Position numbers and translations under genes: made by a program. A stretch of 64,000 nt of DNA from Shinella sumterensis (GTDB taxonomy: Bacteria > Pseudomonadota > Alphaproteobacteria > Rhizobiales > Rhizobiaceae): positions 124,001-188,000 of the forward strand of contig NZ_MYFN02000005.1 in the NCBI RefSeq assembly GCF_004514425.2. The letters run 5' to 3'. Shown piece by piece: positions 11,129 to 19,740 of this stretch; the stretch's first letter is position 1, and every line of letters begins with the position of its first letter. Under the pieces are notes generated by a model. It did not search any database and had not been told where the DNA came from. It saw only the letters and a list, made by a program, of their open reading frames with translations.

Positions 11129-11151
11129 GCAAGACCGCGATGCGGTTTTGC
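11129..11151 (+). terminator. Hairpin after rsfS, possible terminator
   Basis: GCAAGACCGC (11129-11138), loop GAT, GCGGTTTTGC (11142-11151) form a 10-bp stem with one G-U pair. The T run is inside the stem rather than after it, so termination is only possible. Confidence 0.4.
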
Positions 11152-11253
11152 GTGAGACCTGCGCTTTGACATAACGCCGGGCGCCTGTCCGGCGAGGAAG
11201 AGCGGTGCGTGCGTAGAGATCGCCGCACCACGACAACGGACAGGGCTTCGGCG

Positions 11254-11736
11254 ATGCGGGTGGGACTTTTTGCGGTTGGACGGCTCAAGGCCGGCCCTGA
11301 GAAGGATCTTGCGGCCCGCTATATCGACCGTTTCGCCAAGGCCGGCCCGGCGATCGGCCTCGAACTCGGCAAGATGACGGAGGTCGGCGAAAGCCGCGCC
11401 GGCAACGCCGATACGCGAAAGCGCGAGGAAGCGGCGATGCTGGAAAAGGCGCTGCCTGACGGCGCCGTGCTGATCCTGCTCGACGAGCGCGGCAAATCGC
11501 TCGATTCGCCCGGCTTCGCCACTCTTCTCGGCGGCTTTCGCGATGCCGGCAAGCGCGAGCTGATGATCGCGATCGGCGGCGCCGACGGGCTCGCTCCCGC
11601 CCTCTACGACCGCGCGGACGCAACACTCTGCCTCGGCAAGATGACCTGGCCGCACCAGCTCGTGCGCATCCTTCTGGCCGAGCAGCTCTACCGCGCCGTC
11701 ACCATTCTTTCCGGCCACCCCTATCATCGCAGCTGA
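11254..11736 (+). CDS. rlmH: 23S rRNA (pseudouridine-1915 N3) methyltransferase RlmH
   Basis: SPOUT-class methyltransferase of 160 residues that modifies helix 69 of 23S rRNA. The landmarks are MRVGLFAVGRLK at the start, ILLDERGKSLDSPGFA in the centre, the SAM-loop IGGADGL, and LGKMTWPHQLVRILLAEQLYRA leading to HPYHR at the end. The start at 11254 fits family length; the longer in-frame start at 11209 adds a low-complexity leader with no family counterpart. Confidence 0.96.
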   Translation: MRVGLFAVGRLKAGPEKDLAARYIDRFAKAGPAIGLELGKMTEVGESRAGNADTRKREEAAMLEKALPDGAVLILLDERGKSLDSPGFATLLGGFRDAGKRELMIAIGGADGLAPALYDRADATLCLGKMTWPHQLVRILLAEQLYRAVTILSGHPYHRS

Positions 11737-11858
11737 CACACGCGCCATGGCCGCGCAAGCCTGACCGTGCACTGTGCCGCCAGCCCTATTTTTGGCGCTC
11801 TTTCTTGGCGAAGTCCGCAAATCAGCATAGAGCGAAGGGAACGGATGTTCGGAAGACG

Positions 11859-13289
11859 ATGAGGAAAACCGGCACAGCCCATCCCGGTGAAGGTGTCAGC
11901 CGCCTGCTGCGGCCGGCAATGCTGTCGGCTGTGCTCCTGGTGGCTGCGCTCGTTCACCCCGTCCTCGCCGAACCGGACGAAACGATTGTCACGACCGAAA
12001 AGACCGGTTCGCTGCCCCGTGTCGAACCGGATCCTGCCGCGGCCCTCGCCCTTCGCCGCGACAGCACGCGCCGCGAACTCGAATCGCTCTCCCAGTCCAT
12101 CAGCGTTTCCGAGGAAAAGACGAAAGAGCTGGAGGCGGAGATCGCCCGGCTCGACAAGTCCCGCCAGACCCTGCGCGACGCCATCGTCCAGTCCGCCGCC
12201 CTGCGAAAGCAGATGGAGGAGAAGATTCTCGCCGGCGAAAAGCGGCTCGAAGGCATGCGTGAACAGGAGGCGGGCGTGCGCGCCTCGCTGCACGAGCGGC
12301 GCGGCGTGCTGGCCGAGGTTCTCGCTGCCCTCCAGCGCATGGGCCGCAATCCGCCGCCCGCCCTGCTGGTGACGCCCGACGACGCGCTGGCCTCCGTGCG
12401 CAGCGCCATCCTGCTCGGTGCGGTCGTGCCCGGAATCCGCAAGGAAACCGATGCGCTGATCGACGATCTCGCCGCGCTGATGGACATCAAGAGCGACATC
12501 GACCGCGAAAAGACCGAACTGACGGACGCCATGCAGATCCGGCTGGACGAGGAGAAACGCTCGGAACTGCTGGTCGCCCAGAACGAGGCGCTGACGGAAA
12601 CCAACAACCGCACGCTTGCCGCCGAAAAGCGGCGCGCGGAGGAGCTGGCCGGCCGCGCGACGAGCCTGGAAGGCCTGATCGGCAGCCTGGAGAAAGAGAT
12701 CGGCTCGGTGCGTGACGCCGCCGCGCTCGCCCGCGCCAAGGAAGAGGAACGGCGCGGCCTGAGCGAGGCCGAGCGGGAGAAGGCGAGGGCGCTGGCGCGC
12801 GACAGCGTGCCCGACAAAAACCGCATTGCTCCCGCATATGAATTTTCACAGTTGCAGGCAAAACTCGATTATCCCGTGGCAGGCGACCCGTTGCGCCAAT
12901 TCGGCGACGCCGACGGAACCGGCCACGATTCCCAGGGGCTCACGCTCGCCACCAATCCCGGCGCGCTCGTCACCGCCCCTGCCGACGGATGGATCGTCTT
13001 TGCCGGGACGTTTCGCAGTTACGGACGCATGATCATTCTGAACGCGGGGGAGGGTTACCACCTCGTCCTGTCCGGCATGGACAAGGTGAACGTGCGGGAA
13101 GGCCAGTTCGTCGTGGCGGGAGAGCCGCTCGCCGTGATGGGCGAAAAGAGGATCGCAAGTGTGAACGCTTTGACGCTGGAAACGGACAAGCCGACACTTT
13201 ACATTGAGTTTCGAAAGAACGGAAAACCGGTTGATTCCCGACCGTGGTGGTCCGCCAAAATTTCTGGAAAGGCACGCAATGATACGTAG
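11859..13289 (+). CDS. EnvC-like murein hydrolase activator (degenerate LytM/M23 domain)
   Basis: A 476-residue exported coiled-coil protein. An N-terminal signal sequence (LSAVLLVAALVHPVLA) is followed by a long charged coiled coil, about residues 60-330, and a C-terminal LytM fold. The M23 catalytic metal residues look lost: the usual HxxxD site reads HDSQGL and the usual HxH strand reads LYIEFR, as in EnvC and NlpD, which activate amidases instead of cutting peptidoglycan. ATG 11859 is chosen for the GGAAG ahead of it; an in-frame start at 11805 is possible. It overlaps ctpA by 11 bases. A role in septal wall cleavage with an AmiC-type amidase is inferred. Confidence 0.88.
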   Translation: MRKTGTAHPGEGVSRLLRPAMLSAVLLVAALVHPVLAEPDETIVTTEKTGSLPRVEPDPAAALALRRDSTRRELESLSQSISVSEEKTKELEAEIARLDKSRQTLRDAIVQSAALRKQMEEKILAGEKRLEGMREQEAGVRASLHERRGVLAEVLAALQRMGRNPPPALLVTPDDALASVRSAILLGAVVPGIRKETDALIDDLAALMDIKSDIDREKTELTDAMQIRLDEEKRSELLVAQNEALTETNNRTLAAEKRRAEELAGRATSLEGLIGSLEKEIGSVRDAAALARAKEEERRGLSEAEREKARALARDSVPDKNRIAPAYEFSQLQAKLDYPVAGDPLRQFGDADGTGHDSQGLTLATNPGALVTAPADGWIVFAGTFRSYGRMIILNAGEGYHLVLSGMDKVNVREGQFVVAGEPLAVMGEKRIASVNALTLETDKPTLYIEFRKNGKPVDSRPWWSAKISGKARNDT

Positions 13290-14601
13290 GGCTTCACTTG
13301 TTATCGTCGGTGCACTCATGGGTGCCACGGCCATGAGCGTCATCAACACGGTTACGCTGCCCGCGGAAGCCGCCGGCTCGTCGACCTATCGCGAGCTTTC
13401 CATTTTCGGGGATGTCTTCGAACGCGTGCGCGCCCAGTATGTGACGCCGCCGAAGGAAGACCAGCTGATCGAGAATGCCATCAACGGCATGCTGACCTCG
13501 CTCGACCCGCATTCGTCCTACATGAATGCCAAGGATGCCGAGGACATGCGCACCCAGACCAAGGGCGAGTTCGGCGGCCTCGGCATCGAGGTCACGATGG
13601 AAGACGAGCTCGTCAAGGTCATCACGCCGATCGACGATACGCCGGCTTCGCGCGCGGGCGTTCTGGCCGGCGACTTCATCTCCAAGATCGACGGACAGGA
13701 CGTGCGCGGCCTGAAGCTCGAGGACGCCGTCGAGAAGATGCGCGGCGCGGTCAACACGCCCATCAAGCTCACGCTGATCCGCAAGGGCGCCGACAAGCCG
13801 ATCGAACTGACGATCAAGCGCGACATCATCGCTGTCAGGGCCGTCAAGTCGCGTGTCGAGGACAATGTCGGCTATCTGCGCGTCATCTCCTTCACGGAGA
13901 AGACCTATGACGATCTCGAAGCCGCGATCACCAAGATCAAGGAAGAGGTTCCGGCCGACAAGCTGAAGGGCTACGTGCTCGACCTGCGCCTCAACCCCGG
14001 CGGTCTGCTCGACCAGGCGATCAACGTCTCCGACGCCTTCCTGGAGCGCGGCGAAGTCGTTTCGACGCGCGGCCGCAACGATGACGAAACCCGCCGCTTC
14101 AACGCGACGCCTGGAGATATCACCGACGGCAAGCCGGTCGTCGTGCTGATCAACGGCGGCTCGGCCTCGGCTTCGGAAATCGTCGCCGGCGCGCTGCAGG
14201 ACCTGCGCCGCGCCACCGTGCTCGGCACACGTTCCTTCGGCAAGGGCTCGGTCCAGACCATCATCCCGATGGGCGACGCCGGCGCACTGCGCCTGACGAC
14301 CGCGCTCTACTACACGCCGTCGGGCAAATCGATCCAGGGCACCGGCATTACGCCCGACATCACCGTCGAGCAGCCGCTGCCGCCCGAATTGCAGGGCAAG
14401 ATCGAGAACGCGGCCGAATCCAGCCTGCGCGGCCATATCCAGGGCCAGAGCGAGACGGAAGCGGGCTCCGGCTCCTCCGCCTATGTGCCGCCGGAAGCCA
14501 AGGACGACGTTCAGCTTCAATACGCACTCGAACTGCTGCGCGGCCAGAAGTCCGACCCGTCCTTCCCGGCCAATCCGGAAAAGGCCGAGCTGAAGCAGTA
14601 A
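13279..14601 (+). CDS. ctpA: C-terminal processing peptidase (S41 family, CtpA)
   Basis: Periplasmic S41 protease of 440 residues. The sequence starts with an uncleaved or cleaved signal helix (RRASLVIVGALMGATAMSVI), then a PDZ domain from about residue 90 (GGLGIEVTMEDELVKVI, TPASRAGVLAGD) and the protease domain. The catalytic Ser lies in GGSASASEIVAGALQD and the Lys in GTRSFGKGSVQT. The ATG lies 11 bases inside the EnvC-like gene, so the two are coupled. Carboxy-terminal proteases of this class trim cell-wall enzymes or envelope proteins, which fits the neighbour. Confidence 0.95.
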   Translation: MIRRASLVIVGALMGATAMSVINTVTLPAEAAGSSTYRELSIFGDVFERVRAQYVTPPKEDQLIENAINGMLTSLDPHSSYMNAKDAEDMRTQTKGEFGGLGIEVTMEDELVKVITPIDDTPASRAGVLAGDFISKIDGQDVRGLKLEDAVEKMRGAVNTPIKLTLIRKGADKPIELTIKRDIIAVRAVKSRVEDNVGYLRVISFTEKTYDDLEAAITKIKEEVPADKLKGYVLDLRLNPGGLLDQAINVSDAFLERGEVVSTRGRNDDETRRFNATPGDITDGKPVVVLINGGSASASEIVAGALQDLRRATVLGTRSFGKGSVQTIIPMGDAGALRLTTALYYTPSGKSIQGTGITPDITVEQPLPPELQGKIENAAESSLRGHIQGQSETEAGSGSSAYVPPEAKDDVQLQYALELLRGQKSDPSFPANPEKAELKQ

Positions 14602-14611
14602 GTCGCATTCG

Positions 14612-14642
14612 CAGGGCCCGTCACCGCGCGGGCCCTGTCTTC
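14612..14642 (+). terminator. Hairpin terminator candidate after ctpA
   Basis: CAGGGCCCG (14612-14620) and CGGGCCCTG (14629-14637) pair around an 8-base loop and are followed by TCTTC, a weak U tract. Confidence 0.5.
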
Positions 14643-14671
14643 ACGCACCTTCCGGCCAGCGCGGACTGACC

Positions 14672-15865
14672 TTGGGCACAGACATTCACGCACCTCTCGG
14701 CCAGGACCGCAAGGCGAGGGCCGGACGGACGGGACCGTCACGGTTCCCCGCCGGTAGGGTCGTGTCTGCTTTGGCCGTCGCGGGCTTGGTCGGACTGTCC
14801 GGCTGGACGGCGCTGGCGCCCAGCGGCCTGCGCACGGAACCGTTTGCCGTCCCCGCTGAAACCATCGAAACGGCAGATGCCGGGCCCGACCGGAAGGCCG
14901 CCGAGCCCGGCGACGGCGTGCGCAGGGCCAACGGCCTTTCCGGCGCCCGCGTCGAGGAAACCGTCACCGACGACGGAAGCGTCGTGCGCAAATATGCGCC
15001 CGGCACCCGCGACGGCACCGGTCCCGTCATCCTCGAGGCAAACCGTGTCGGCCAGGATGCCCGCACGGCAGCCTTCCCGAACGAAGATCTCCTGGAAGAC
15101 ACCTCCGACGGCAAGATCCCGGTCATCGGTCTCGACGGCACGCGCCCGATGGACCAGTATGCCCGCCCATGGTCGGGCGCGCGCGGCACGCGGATCGCCA
15201 TCGTGGTGGGCGGCCTCGGCCTCAGCCAGACGGGCACGCAGCGCGCCATCCGCGAACTGCCGGGCGAGGTGACGCTGGCCTTTGCCGCCAGCGGCAACAG
15301 CCTGCAGCGCTGGATGCAGGAGGCGCGGCGCGCCGGCCACGAAATCCTGCTGCAATTGCCGCTCGAACCCTTCGATTATCCGCAGAACGATCCCGGTCCC
15401 TACACGCTGCGCACGGACATGAGCGAGGCGCAGAACCTTGCCGAGCTGCACCGCGCGATGGCGCGGATCACCAACTATACCGGCATCGTGAACTTCATGG
15501 GCGGCCGCTTCCTCTCCAGCGCCGACGCGCTGGAGCCCGTGATGCGCGACGTGGCGAGCCGCGGCCTGCTCTTCCTGGACGACGCCAGCTCCGCCCAGTC
15601 GCTTTCGGGCACCATTGCCGGCGCCGTCTCCGCACCGCATGCCTTTGCCGACCTCCAGCTCGACGCCGATCTCTCGCGCACGGCCGTCCTGAAGAAGCTC
15701 GATGAGCTGGAACGCATCGCACGGCGCAACGGCACCGCGATCGGCATCGCCTCGGCCTTCGACGAAAGTGTGGACGCCATCCGCGAATGGTGCGAGGAAG
15801 CCGGCACGCGCGGCATCGAAATCGTCGGCGTCGCATCGCTCGCAGACATTCCCGCCAAACGATAG
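14672..15865 (+). CDS. Divergent polysaccharide deacetylase family protein (YibQ/DUF610 type)
   Basis: A 397-residue envelope protein with one N-terminal transmembrane segment (VVSALAVAGLVGLSGWTALA, about residues 30-50), a low-complexity linker and a C-terminal domain of the divergent polysaccharide deacetylase family (RIAIVVGGLGLSQTGTQRAI, LQLPLEPFDYPQNDPGPYTL, NFMGGRF). The start is a TTG at 14672 giving MGTDIHAPLG, which I recall as typical of rhizobial members. The family is commonly next to envC and ctpA, as here, which points to cell-wall work; catalytic activity is unproven. Confidence 0.88.
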   Translation: MGTDIHAPLGQDRKARAGRTGPSRFPAGRVVSALAVAGLVGLSGWTALAPSGLRTEPFAVPAETIETADAGPDRKAAEPGDGVRRANGLSGARVEETVTDDGSVVRKYAPGTRDGTGPVILEANRVGQDARTAAFPNEDLLEDTSDGKIPVIGLDGTRPMDQYARPWSGARGTRIAIVVGGLGLSQTGTQRAIRELPGEVTLAFAASGNSLQRWMQEARRAGHEILLQLPLEPFDYPQNDPGPYTLRTDMSEAQNLAELHRAMARITNYTGIVNFMGGRFLSSADALEPVMRDVASRGLLFLDDASSAQSLSGTIAGAVSAPHAFADLQLDADLSRTAVLKKLDELERIARRNGTAIGIASAFDESVDAIREWCEEAGTRGIEIVGVASLADIPAKR

Positions 15866-15874
15866 GAACTCCCG

Positions 15875-16402
15875 ATGGGCAAGGAAAAGGACAAGGTGGT
15901 CAGGGCCGAGGACCTGCCTTACCGCCCCTGTGTGGGCATCATGGTGCTGAACGCCGAAAACAAGGTCTGGGCCGGTCACCGGCTCGCGGTCGGCAATTCC
16001 GAATATGACGGCTCGCCGCAGCTCTGGCAGATGCCGCAGGGCGGCATCGACGAGGGCGAGGACCCGCTGGAGGCCGCGTACCGCGAGCTCTACGAGGAGA
16101 CCGGCATGAAGAGCGTCTCGCTGATCGCCGATGCCGGCCGCTGGATCAACTACGACCTGCCGGCGCACCTGATCGGCATTGGCCTGAAGGGAAAATATCG
16201 CGGCCAGACGCAGCGCTGGTTCGCCTTCCGCTTCGAGGGCGATGAAAGCGAGATCGCCATCAACCCGCCGCCGGGCGGGCACACGGCCGAGTTCGACGAA
16301 TGGGCGTGGAAGCCCATGCGCGACCTGCCCGAGCTCATCGTTCCGTTCAAGCGCAAGGTCTACGAGGAGGTCGTGGCGACCTTCGCCCATCTCGCGCCCT
16401 GA
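15875..16402 (+). CDS. rppH: RNA pyrophosphohydrolase
   Basis: Nudix hydrolase of 175 residues that removes pyrophosphate from 5'-triphosphorylated RNA and starts 5'-end-dependent decay. The Nudix box [22 protein letters not shown] fits the GX5EX7REUXEEXGU pattern. The start [11 protein letters not shown] and WQMPQGG are typical of RppH. AGGAA precedes the ATG, which follows the deacetylase stop by 9 bases, so co-transcription is likely. A terminator shared with bfr follows. Confidence 0.95.
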   Translation: MGKEKDKVVRAEDLPYRPCVGIMVLNAENKVWAGHRLAVGNSEYDGSPQLWQMPQGGIDEGEDPLEAAYRELYEETGMKSVSLIADAGRWINYDLPAHLIGIGLKGKYRGQTQRWFAFRFEGDESEIAINPPPGGHTAEFDEWAWKPMRDLPELIVPFKRKVYEEVVATFAHLAP

Positions 16403-16404
16403 CA

Positions 16405-16434
16405 AAAAAATCCCCGGCAAGCCGGGGATTTTCG
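16405..16434. terminator. Bidirectional terminator between rppH and bfr
   Basis: AATCCCCGGC (16409-16418), loop AA, GCCGGGGATT (16421-16430), with an A run before and a T run after, so it can serve both convergent genes. Confidence 0.9.
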
Positions 16435-16456
16435 TATGCGTGGATGAAGGCCGGTC

Positions 16457-16942
16457 TTATTCGGCTTCGTTCGCCGGCGCTGCGTTGAGCTGGCCGTACT
16501 TTTCCTCGCCGAGCTTGCCGAGCAGCTCAAGCTGGGTCTCGAGGAAGTCGATATGGCCTTCCTCGTCGATCAGCAGCTCTTCGAACAGCTTCATGGTGAC
16601 GTAGTCACCGGCGTCGTGACAGATGTCACGCGACTTCTTGTAGGCCGTGCGGGCATCGTATTCGCCGGCAAGGTCGGCTTCCAGAACTTCCTTGACGTTC
16701 TGGCCGATGCGCAGCGGTGCGACGGTCTGCAGGTTCGGGTGGCCTTCAAGGAAGATGATGCGGGCGACGAGCTTGTCGGCGTGCTGCATTTCTTCGATGG
16801 ACTCGGCACGTTCCTTCTTGGCGAGAAGCGTGTAACCCCAGTCCTCGAGAAGGCGGTAGTGAAGCCAGTACTGGTTGACAGCACCCAGCTCGAGATAGAG
16901 CGCTTCGTTAAGCTGCTCGATGACCCTTGTGTCGCCTTTCAA
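16457..16942 (-). CDS. bfr: Bacterioferritin
   Basis: Haem-containing 24-mer iron store with a diiron ferroxidase centre. Four-helix ferritin sequence with ferroxidase ligands in [29 protein letters not shown] and [13 protein letters not shown], and a candidate haem-ligand Met in the second of these. I choose a TTG start at 16942: GGAGAG stands six bases upstream and the product then begins (M)[10 protein letters not shown], the family N-terminus, at 161 residues. An in-frame ATG at 16966 would add eight residues that contain the ribosome site. It overlaps the end of bfd, so the two form an iron-storage operon. Confidence 0.93.
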   Translation of the reverse strand: MKGDTRVIEQLNEALYLELGAVNQYWLHYRLLEDWGYTLLAKKERAESIEEMQHADKLVARIIFLEGHPNLQTVAPLRIGQNVKEVLEADLAGEYDARTAYKKSRDICHDAGDYVTMKLFEELLIDEEGHIDFLETQLELLGKLGEEKYGQLNAAPANEAE

Positions 16943-17219
16943 GATCCGCTCTCCTGTTTTCTTCATGGAATTGTTTGAGGCGGGTCATGAAATCAAAAAT
17001 CTCGGCATCCGTCGAGTCGCCGCGGGCGTGGTATTGCTCCGTCGTGCGGATGATGATGTCCACGACGTTGGGAAAACAGCCACAGCAGCGGCCACGCTTT
17101 TGCATCGCGTGATAGACTTTCGCAGGCACGATGAGCTGCCAACAGTCCTCGTCGAGGAGGCCGTTGATCACGTCGACGATGTCCTTTTCGGTGATGAAAT
17201 TGCAGCTGCAAACCAGCAT
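16908..17219 (-). CDS. bfd: Bacterioferritin-associated ferredoxin (Bfd-like)
   Basis: A 103-residue [2Fe-2S] protein that, in studied systems, docks on bacterioferritin and delivers electrons to release Fe(II). The cluster cysteines are in [14 protein letters not shown] and [15 protein letters not shown]. Helices common to the BFD fold follow. The protein is longer than E. coli Bfd (about 64 residues), with a charged C-terminal tail ([18 protein letters not shown]). Start 17219 matches the family N-terminus. It overlaps bfr by about 35 bases and lies downstream of an Irr-type box. Confidence 0.92.
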   Translation of the reverse strand: MLVCSCNFITEKDIVDVINGLLDEDCWQLIVPAKVYHAMQKRGRCCGCFPNVVDIIIRTTEQYHARGDSTDAEIFDFMTRLKQFHEENRRADLERRHKGHRAA

Positions 17220-17258
17220 TTCGACTTGCCCGTCATACGCAAAGCACTGAGTTTCCGG

Positions 17259-17287
17259 GATTAAGCAAAAGAGGACATTGGCTGTCA
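17259..17287 (-). promoter_or_regulatory. Predicted promoter for bfd-bfr
   Basis: On the minus strand, TTGACA (complement of 17282-17287), a 17-base spacer and CTTAAT fit a sigma-70-type promoter about 40 bases ahead of the bfd start. Confidence 0.55.
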
Positions 17288-17321
17288 AGAATGATCGCAT
17301 CACTTGCTGCCCTGCGCAAAC

Positions 17322-17336
17322 TTAGAGTCGTTCTAA
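17322..17336. promoter_or_regulatory. Putative Irr-binding iron control element (ICE)
   Basis: TTAGAG-TCG-TTCTAA is an inverted repeat with one mismatch and matches the rhizobial ICE pattern TTTAGAA-N3-TTCTAAA at all but two or three positions. Irr in Rhizobiales controls iron storage and haem genes, so position upstream of bfd-bfr fits. It lies upstream of the best -35/-10, so repression versus activation cannot be read from position alone. Confidence 0.6.
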
Positions 17337-17585
17337 TCTTGATTAAAAATATCGTCTTTTCATGCGCTTACGCCTCAAACCAGCGGACAAAAATCGCGAA
17401 AGCATGCGACAAACTGACTGATCACGTTTTATTGCATAAAAGACGGTCTGCCGCCTTTGCCACGCGTCTGGCGACACGAATCGTCCCGCCTCGCCTTGAG
17501 GGACGCCCGGCGCGCATGCCCGGCGTGCAAATTCAACCCTCGAAAAACGCTGGAAATCGTCTATATGACGGTCAAAGGAGACTTC

Positions 17586-18029
17586 ATGGCCCGCATTGAC
17601 CAGACCGAGGATTGGCGCAACCGCCACGCCCCGACTATCAGCACATTCGAATCCCTTGCGCTCGAGGCCTACGGCCACCTGCCGGAGGAATTCCGCGCGC
17701 TGACGGGCAACCTGATCATCGAGATCTCCGAATTCCCCAGCGACGATGTTTTCGAGGACATGGCGCTCGAAACGCCCTTCGATCTGCTCGGCCTGTTCGA
17801 GGGCCGCGGCATCACCGAGCGTTTCACCGTCGAGACAGGCGAAATGCCGAACCGCATCACGCTCTATCGCCGTCCGATCCTGGATTACTGGGCGGAGAAC
17901 GAGGAAACGCTCGGCGACATCGTCACCCATGTCCTCATCCACGAGATCGGCCATCATTTCGGCCTGTCCGACGATGATATGGAGCGCATCGAGGCGAGCG
18001 CGGAGATCGCGGCGGAGCAATCCTCCTGA
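17586..18029 (+). CDS. Metallopeptidase family protein (zincin, PF06262/DUF1025 type)
   Basis: A small 147-residue zincin-like protein. The zinc motif HEIGHHFGLSDDD, near residue 125, is an HExxH motif followed by the downstream acidic residues seen in this minimal metallopeptidase family. The domain FESLALEAYGHLPEEFRALTGNLIIEISEFP is typical. ATG 17586 is chosen because AAGGAG stands five bases upstream. No membrane or export signal is seen. Activity has not been assigned for this group as far as I know. Confidence 0.9.
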   Translation: MARIDQTEDWRNRHAPTISTFESLALEAYGHLPEEFRALTGNLIIEISEFPSDDVFEDMALETPFDLLGLFEGRGITERFTVETGEMPNRITLYRRPILDYWAENEETLGDIVTHVLIHEIGHHFGLSDDDMERIEASAEIAAEQSS

Positions 18030-18114
18030 AGCGGGTCAAGCCCGACCGATGATACCGGAATGCATCGGGCTTGAAGCGCTTGGGCTGTGCACGCACCAGC
18101 CGCTTATATCGCGC

Positions 18115-18321
18115 TCATTGCTCCGAAAGCTTGATGTCGGGCGTATAGTCCTTGCCGGGCACATCCTTCACCACGGCCTGGCCGCACTGCATGATCTTCG
18201 CCTCCGCATTGTAGGCGTAGGTCGGCGACCCGTGCAGCTCCCAGCCCTTGTTCAGCGCAAGCGTGACCTTGTGGCAGAAGGATGCGTCGTCGGGGCCGGT
18301 GAGGAATCGGTAGACTTTCAT
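18115..18321 (-). CDS. DUF1737 domain protein
   Basis: A 68-residue protein with the family phrases YRFLTGPDDASFCHKVTLALNKG and WELHGSPTYAYN. No function is known. The ATG overlaps the stop of the CitE-like gene by four bases (ATGA), so translation is coupled and the two may act together. No signal or membrane segment is present. Confidence 0.85.
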   Translation of the reverse strand: MKVYRFLTGPDDASFCHKVTLALNKGWELHGSPTYAYNAEAKIMQCGQAVVKDVPGKDYTPDIKLSEQ

Positions 18322-19226
18322 GCTTTCTTTCTCTCGTTGATCAGATCGGCCTTTCCGAGCAGACGCTCCGCCTGCTCGGCATGCAACTTCTCCACCATGC
18401 GGCCGGCGATATTAATGACGGCCTTGCCAACATTTTCGGGCGCCGAAAAGGCGGCAACGATGGCGATCGCCTCGGCGGCTTCCGCTTCCGTCACGCCGAA
18501 GGCGTCATTGGCGGCGGCTATCTGCGCGGGATGGATCAGCATCTTGCCGTCGAACCCCATCTGGCGGCCCTGCCGGCATTCGGCGGCCAGGCCGTCGCTG
18601 TCCGCGAAATCGTTGAAGACGCTGTCGACGACATCGAGGCCGCAGGCGCGCGCGGCCACGACCACCTGAAGCAACAGAGGCACAAGGAAGGGCCGGCCGG
18701 CAATATCGGCGATCCCGGTTTCCTTGCGCAGGTCGTTCAGCCCGACGACGAAGCAATCCAGGCGCCCGCCCTGCGTACGCCCCGTCTCGGCGATGGAGGA
18801 GAGATTGAGAAGGGCGGCGGCCGTCTCGATCATCGCCCAGAGGCGCGGCCCGTCGTCGGCACCGGCTTCGGAAAACCAGTCGGCAGCCGCGAGGATATCC
18901 TGCGGCCCCGACACCTTTGGCAGAAGCACGGCATCGGGCATGCACTGGAGTGCGGCCTCGAGGTCGCGCAGGCCGTCCGGCCCGTCGAGCGGGTTGATCC
19001 GCATCACGTGCTCGCGCCCGTCGCTGCGGTCGAGCGCGGCGAAATGCGCGATCAGCGCGGCGCGCGCCTCGGCCTTCTTCTCCGGCAGGACGGAATCCTC
19101 GAGATCATAGATGATCGCGTCGCAATCGAGCGCCGCGGATTTCGCGAGCGCCCGCGCATTGACCGCGGGAACGCTCAACAGCGAGCGGCGCAAGTGAAGC
19201 GGATGGTGATGCGGTGTCCTGTTCAT
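18318..19226 (-). CDS. HpcH/HpaI aldolase / citrate lyase beta-like (CitE-like) protein
   Basis: A 302-residue TIM-barrel lyase of the CitE/malyl-CoA lyase superfamily. The motifs are LRRSLLSVPAVNARALAKSA, DAIIYDLEDSVLPEKKAEAR with metal-binding acid residues, MRINPLDGPDG, WAMIETA and GKMLIHPAQI. CitE proteins outside citrate-lyase operons cleave or form C-C bonds with acyl-CoA; substrates include malyl-, methylmalyl- or citramalyl-CoA. No citD/citF genes are nearby, so citrate lyase itself is unlikely. Start 19226 is the family start (AAAGGC upstream). Confidence 0.88.
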   Translation of the reverse strand: MNRTPHHHPLHLRRSLLSVPAVNARALAKSAALDCDAIIYDLEDSVLPEKKAEARAALIAHFAALDRSDGREHVMRINPLDGPDGLRDLEAALQCMPDAVLLPKVSGPQDILAAADWFSEAGADDGPRLWAMIETAAALLNLSSIAETGRTQGGRLDCFVVGLNDLRKETGIADIAGRPFLVPLLLQVVVAARACGLDVVDSVFNDFADSDGLAAECRQGRQMGFDGKMLIHPAQIAAANDAFGVTEAEAAEAIAIVAAFSAPENVGKAVINIAGRMVEKLHAEQAERLLGKADLINERKKA

Positions 19227-19335
19227 CGTGCCTTTGTGACGCGCTTTGTCGCAACCCGCAAGCACGATGAGATTCGGCCTTGCAATGGACAAAATCGCCC
19301 CCCACATTGCTTGTCAGAGAAAAGGGCAAATCAAA

Positions 19336-19590
19336 ATGCAGCGCATTCGCTCCATCATCTTCACCGTCTTCGCCATGCTTGTCGCCGGCGTGACCATCGT
19401 GTTCGCCGCCTCGGTCGGCCTCGCCATCGTCGGCATCACCGCCGTCCTGATGCTCGGCTCCCTGCTTGCAGCGAAATTCCAGCCGACTCCGGTCCGCGCA
19501 ACGGCGCGCGCCCGCAACGACCGCGCGACCGCCGGTCAGCGCGAGCCGCGGATCTGGAACGACGGCCGCGGCACGATCATCGACCTCTGA
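19336..19590 (+). CDS. Small membrane protein, unknown function
   Basis: An 84-residue protein with a hydrophobic N-terminal half (SIIFTVFAMLVAGVTIVFAASVGLA and IVGITAVLMLGSLLA, two possible transmembrane helices) and a basic hydrophilic tail ending in DGRGTIIDL. I do not recognise the family. The ATG at 19336 follows a short leader; longer in-frame starts would add a non-hydrophobic leader. Divergent from the CitE-like gene. Confidence 0.6.
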   Translation: MQRIRSIIFTVFAMLVAGVTIVFAASVGLAIVGITAVLMLGSLLAAKFQPTPVRATARARNDRATAGQREPRIWNDGRGTIIDL

Positions 19591-19740
19591 CAGAGGCGTC
19601 CTCCCGAAAGAGGATATCCGGGCGCCTGCCTCCGCGCCCGGCGCCGTCCTTGCGGCCCTGATCAAGATTTTCCTTCAAATTCCGGGAAAACTGATTTAAA
19701 CGCTTGGCGAAATCGACTTCCATATTCCGAGGGTTTCCGC

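Larger units (their letters stand above)
17220..17585. other. Divergent intergenic region with iron-control elements
   Basis: The region lies between bfd (minus) and a zincin gene (plus). It contains a predicted bfd promoter and an Irr-type palindrome, listed separately. The 17345-17570 part is more AT-rich at its left end and shows no convincing gene. Confidence 0.5.
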
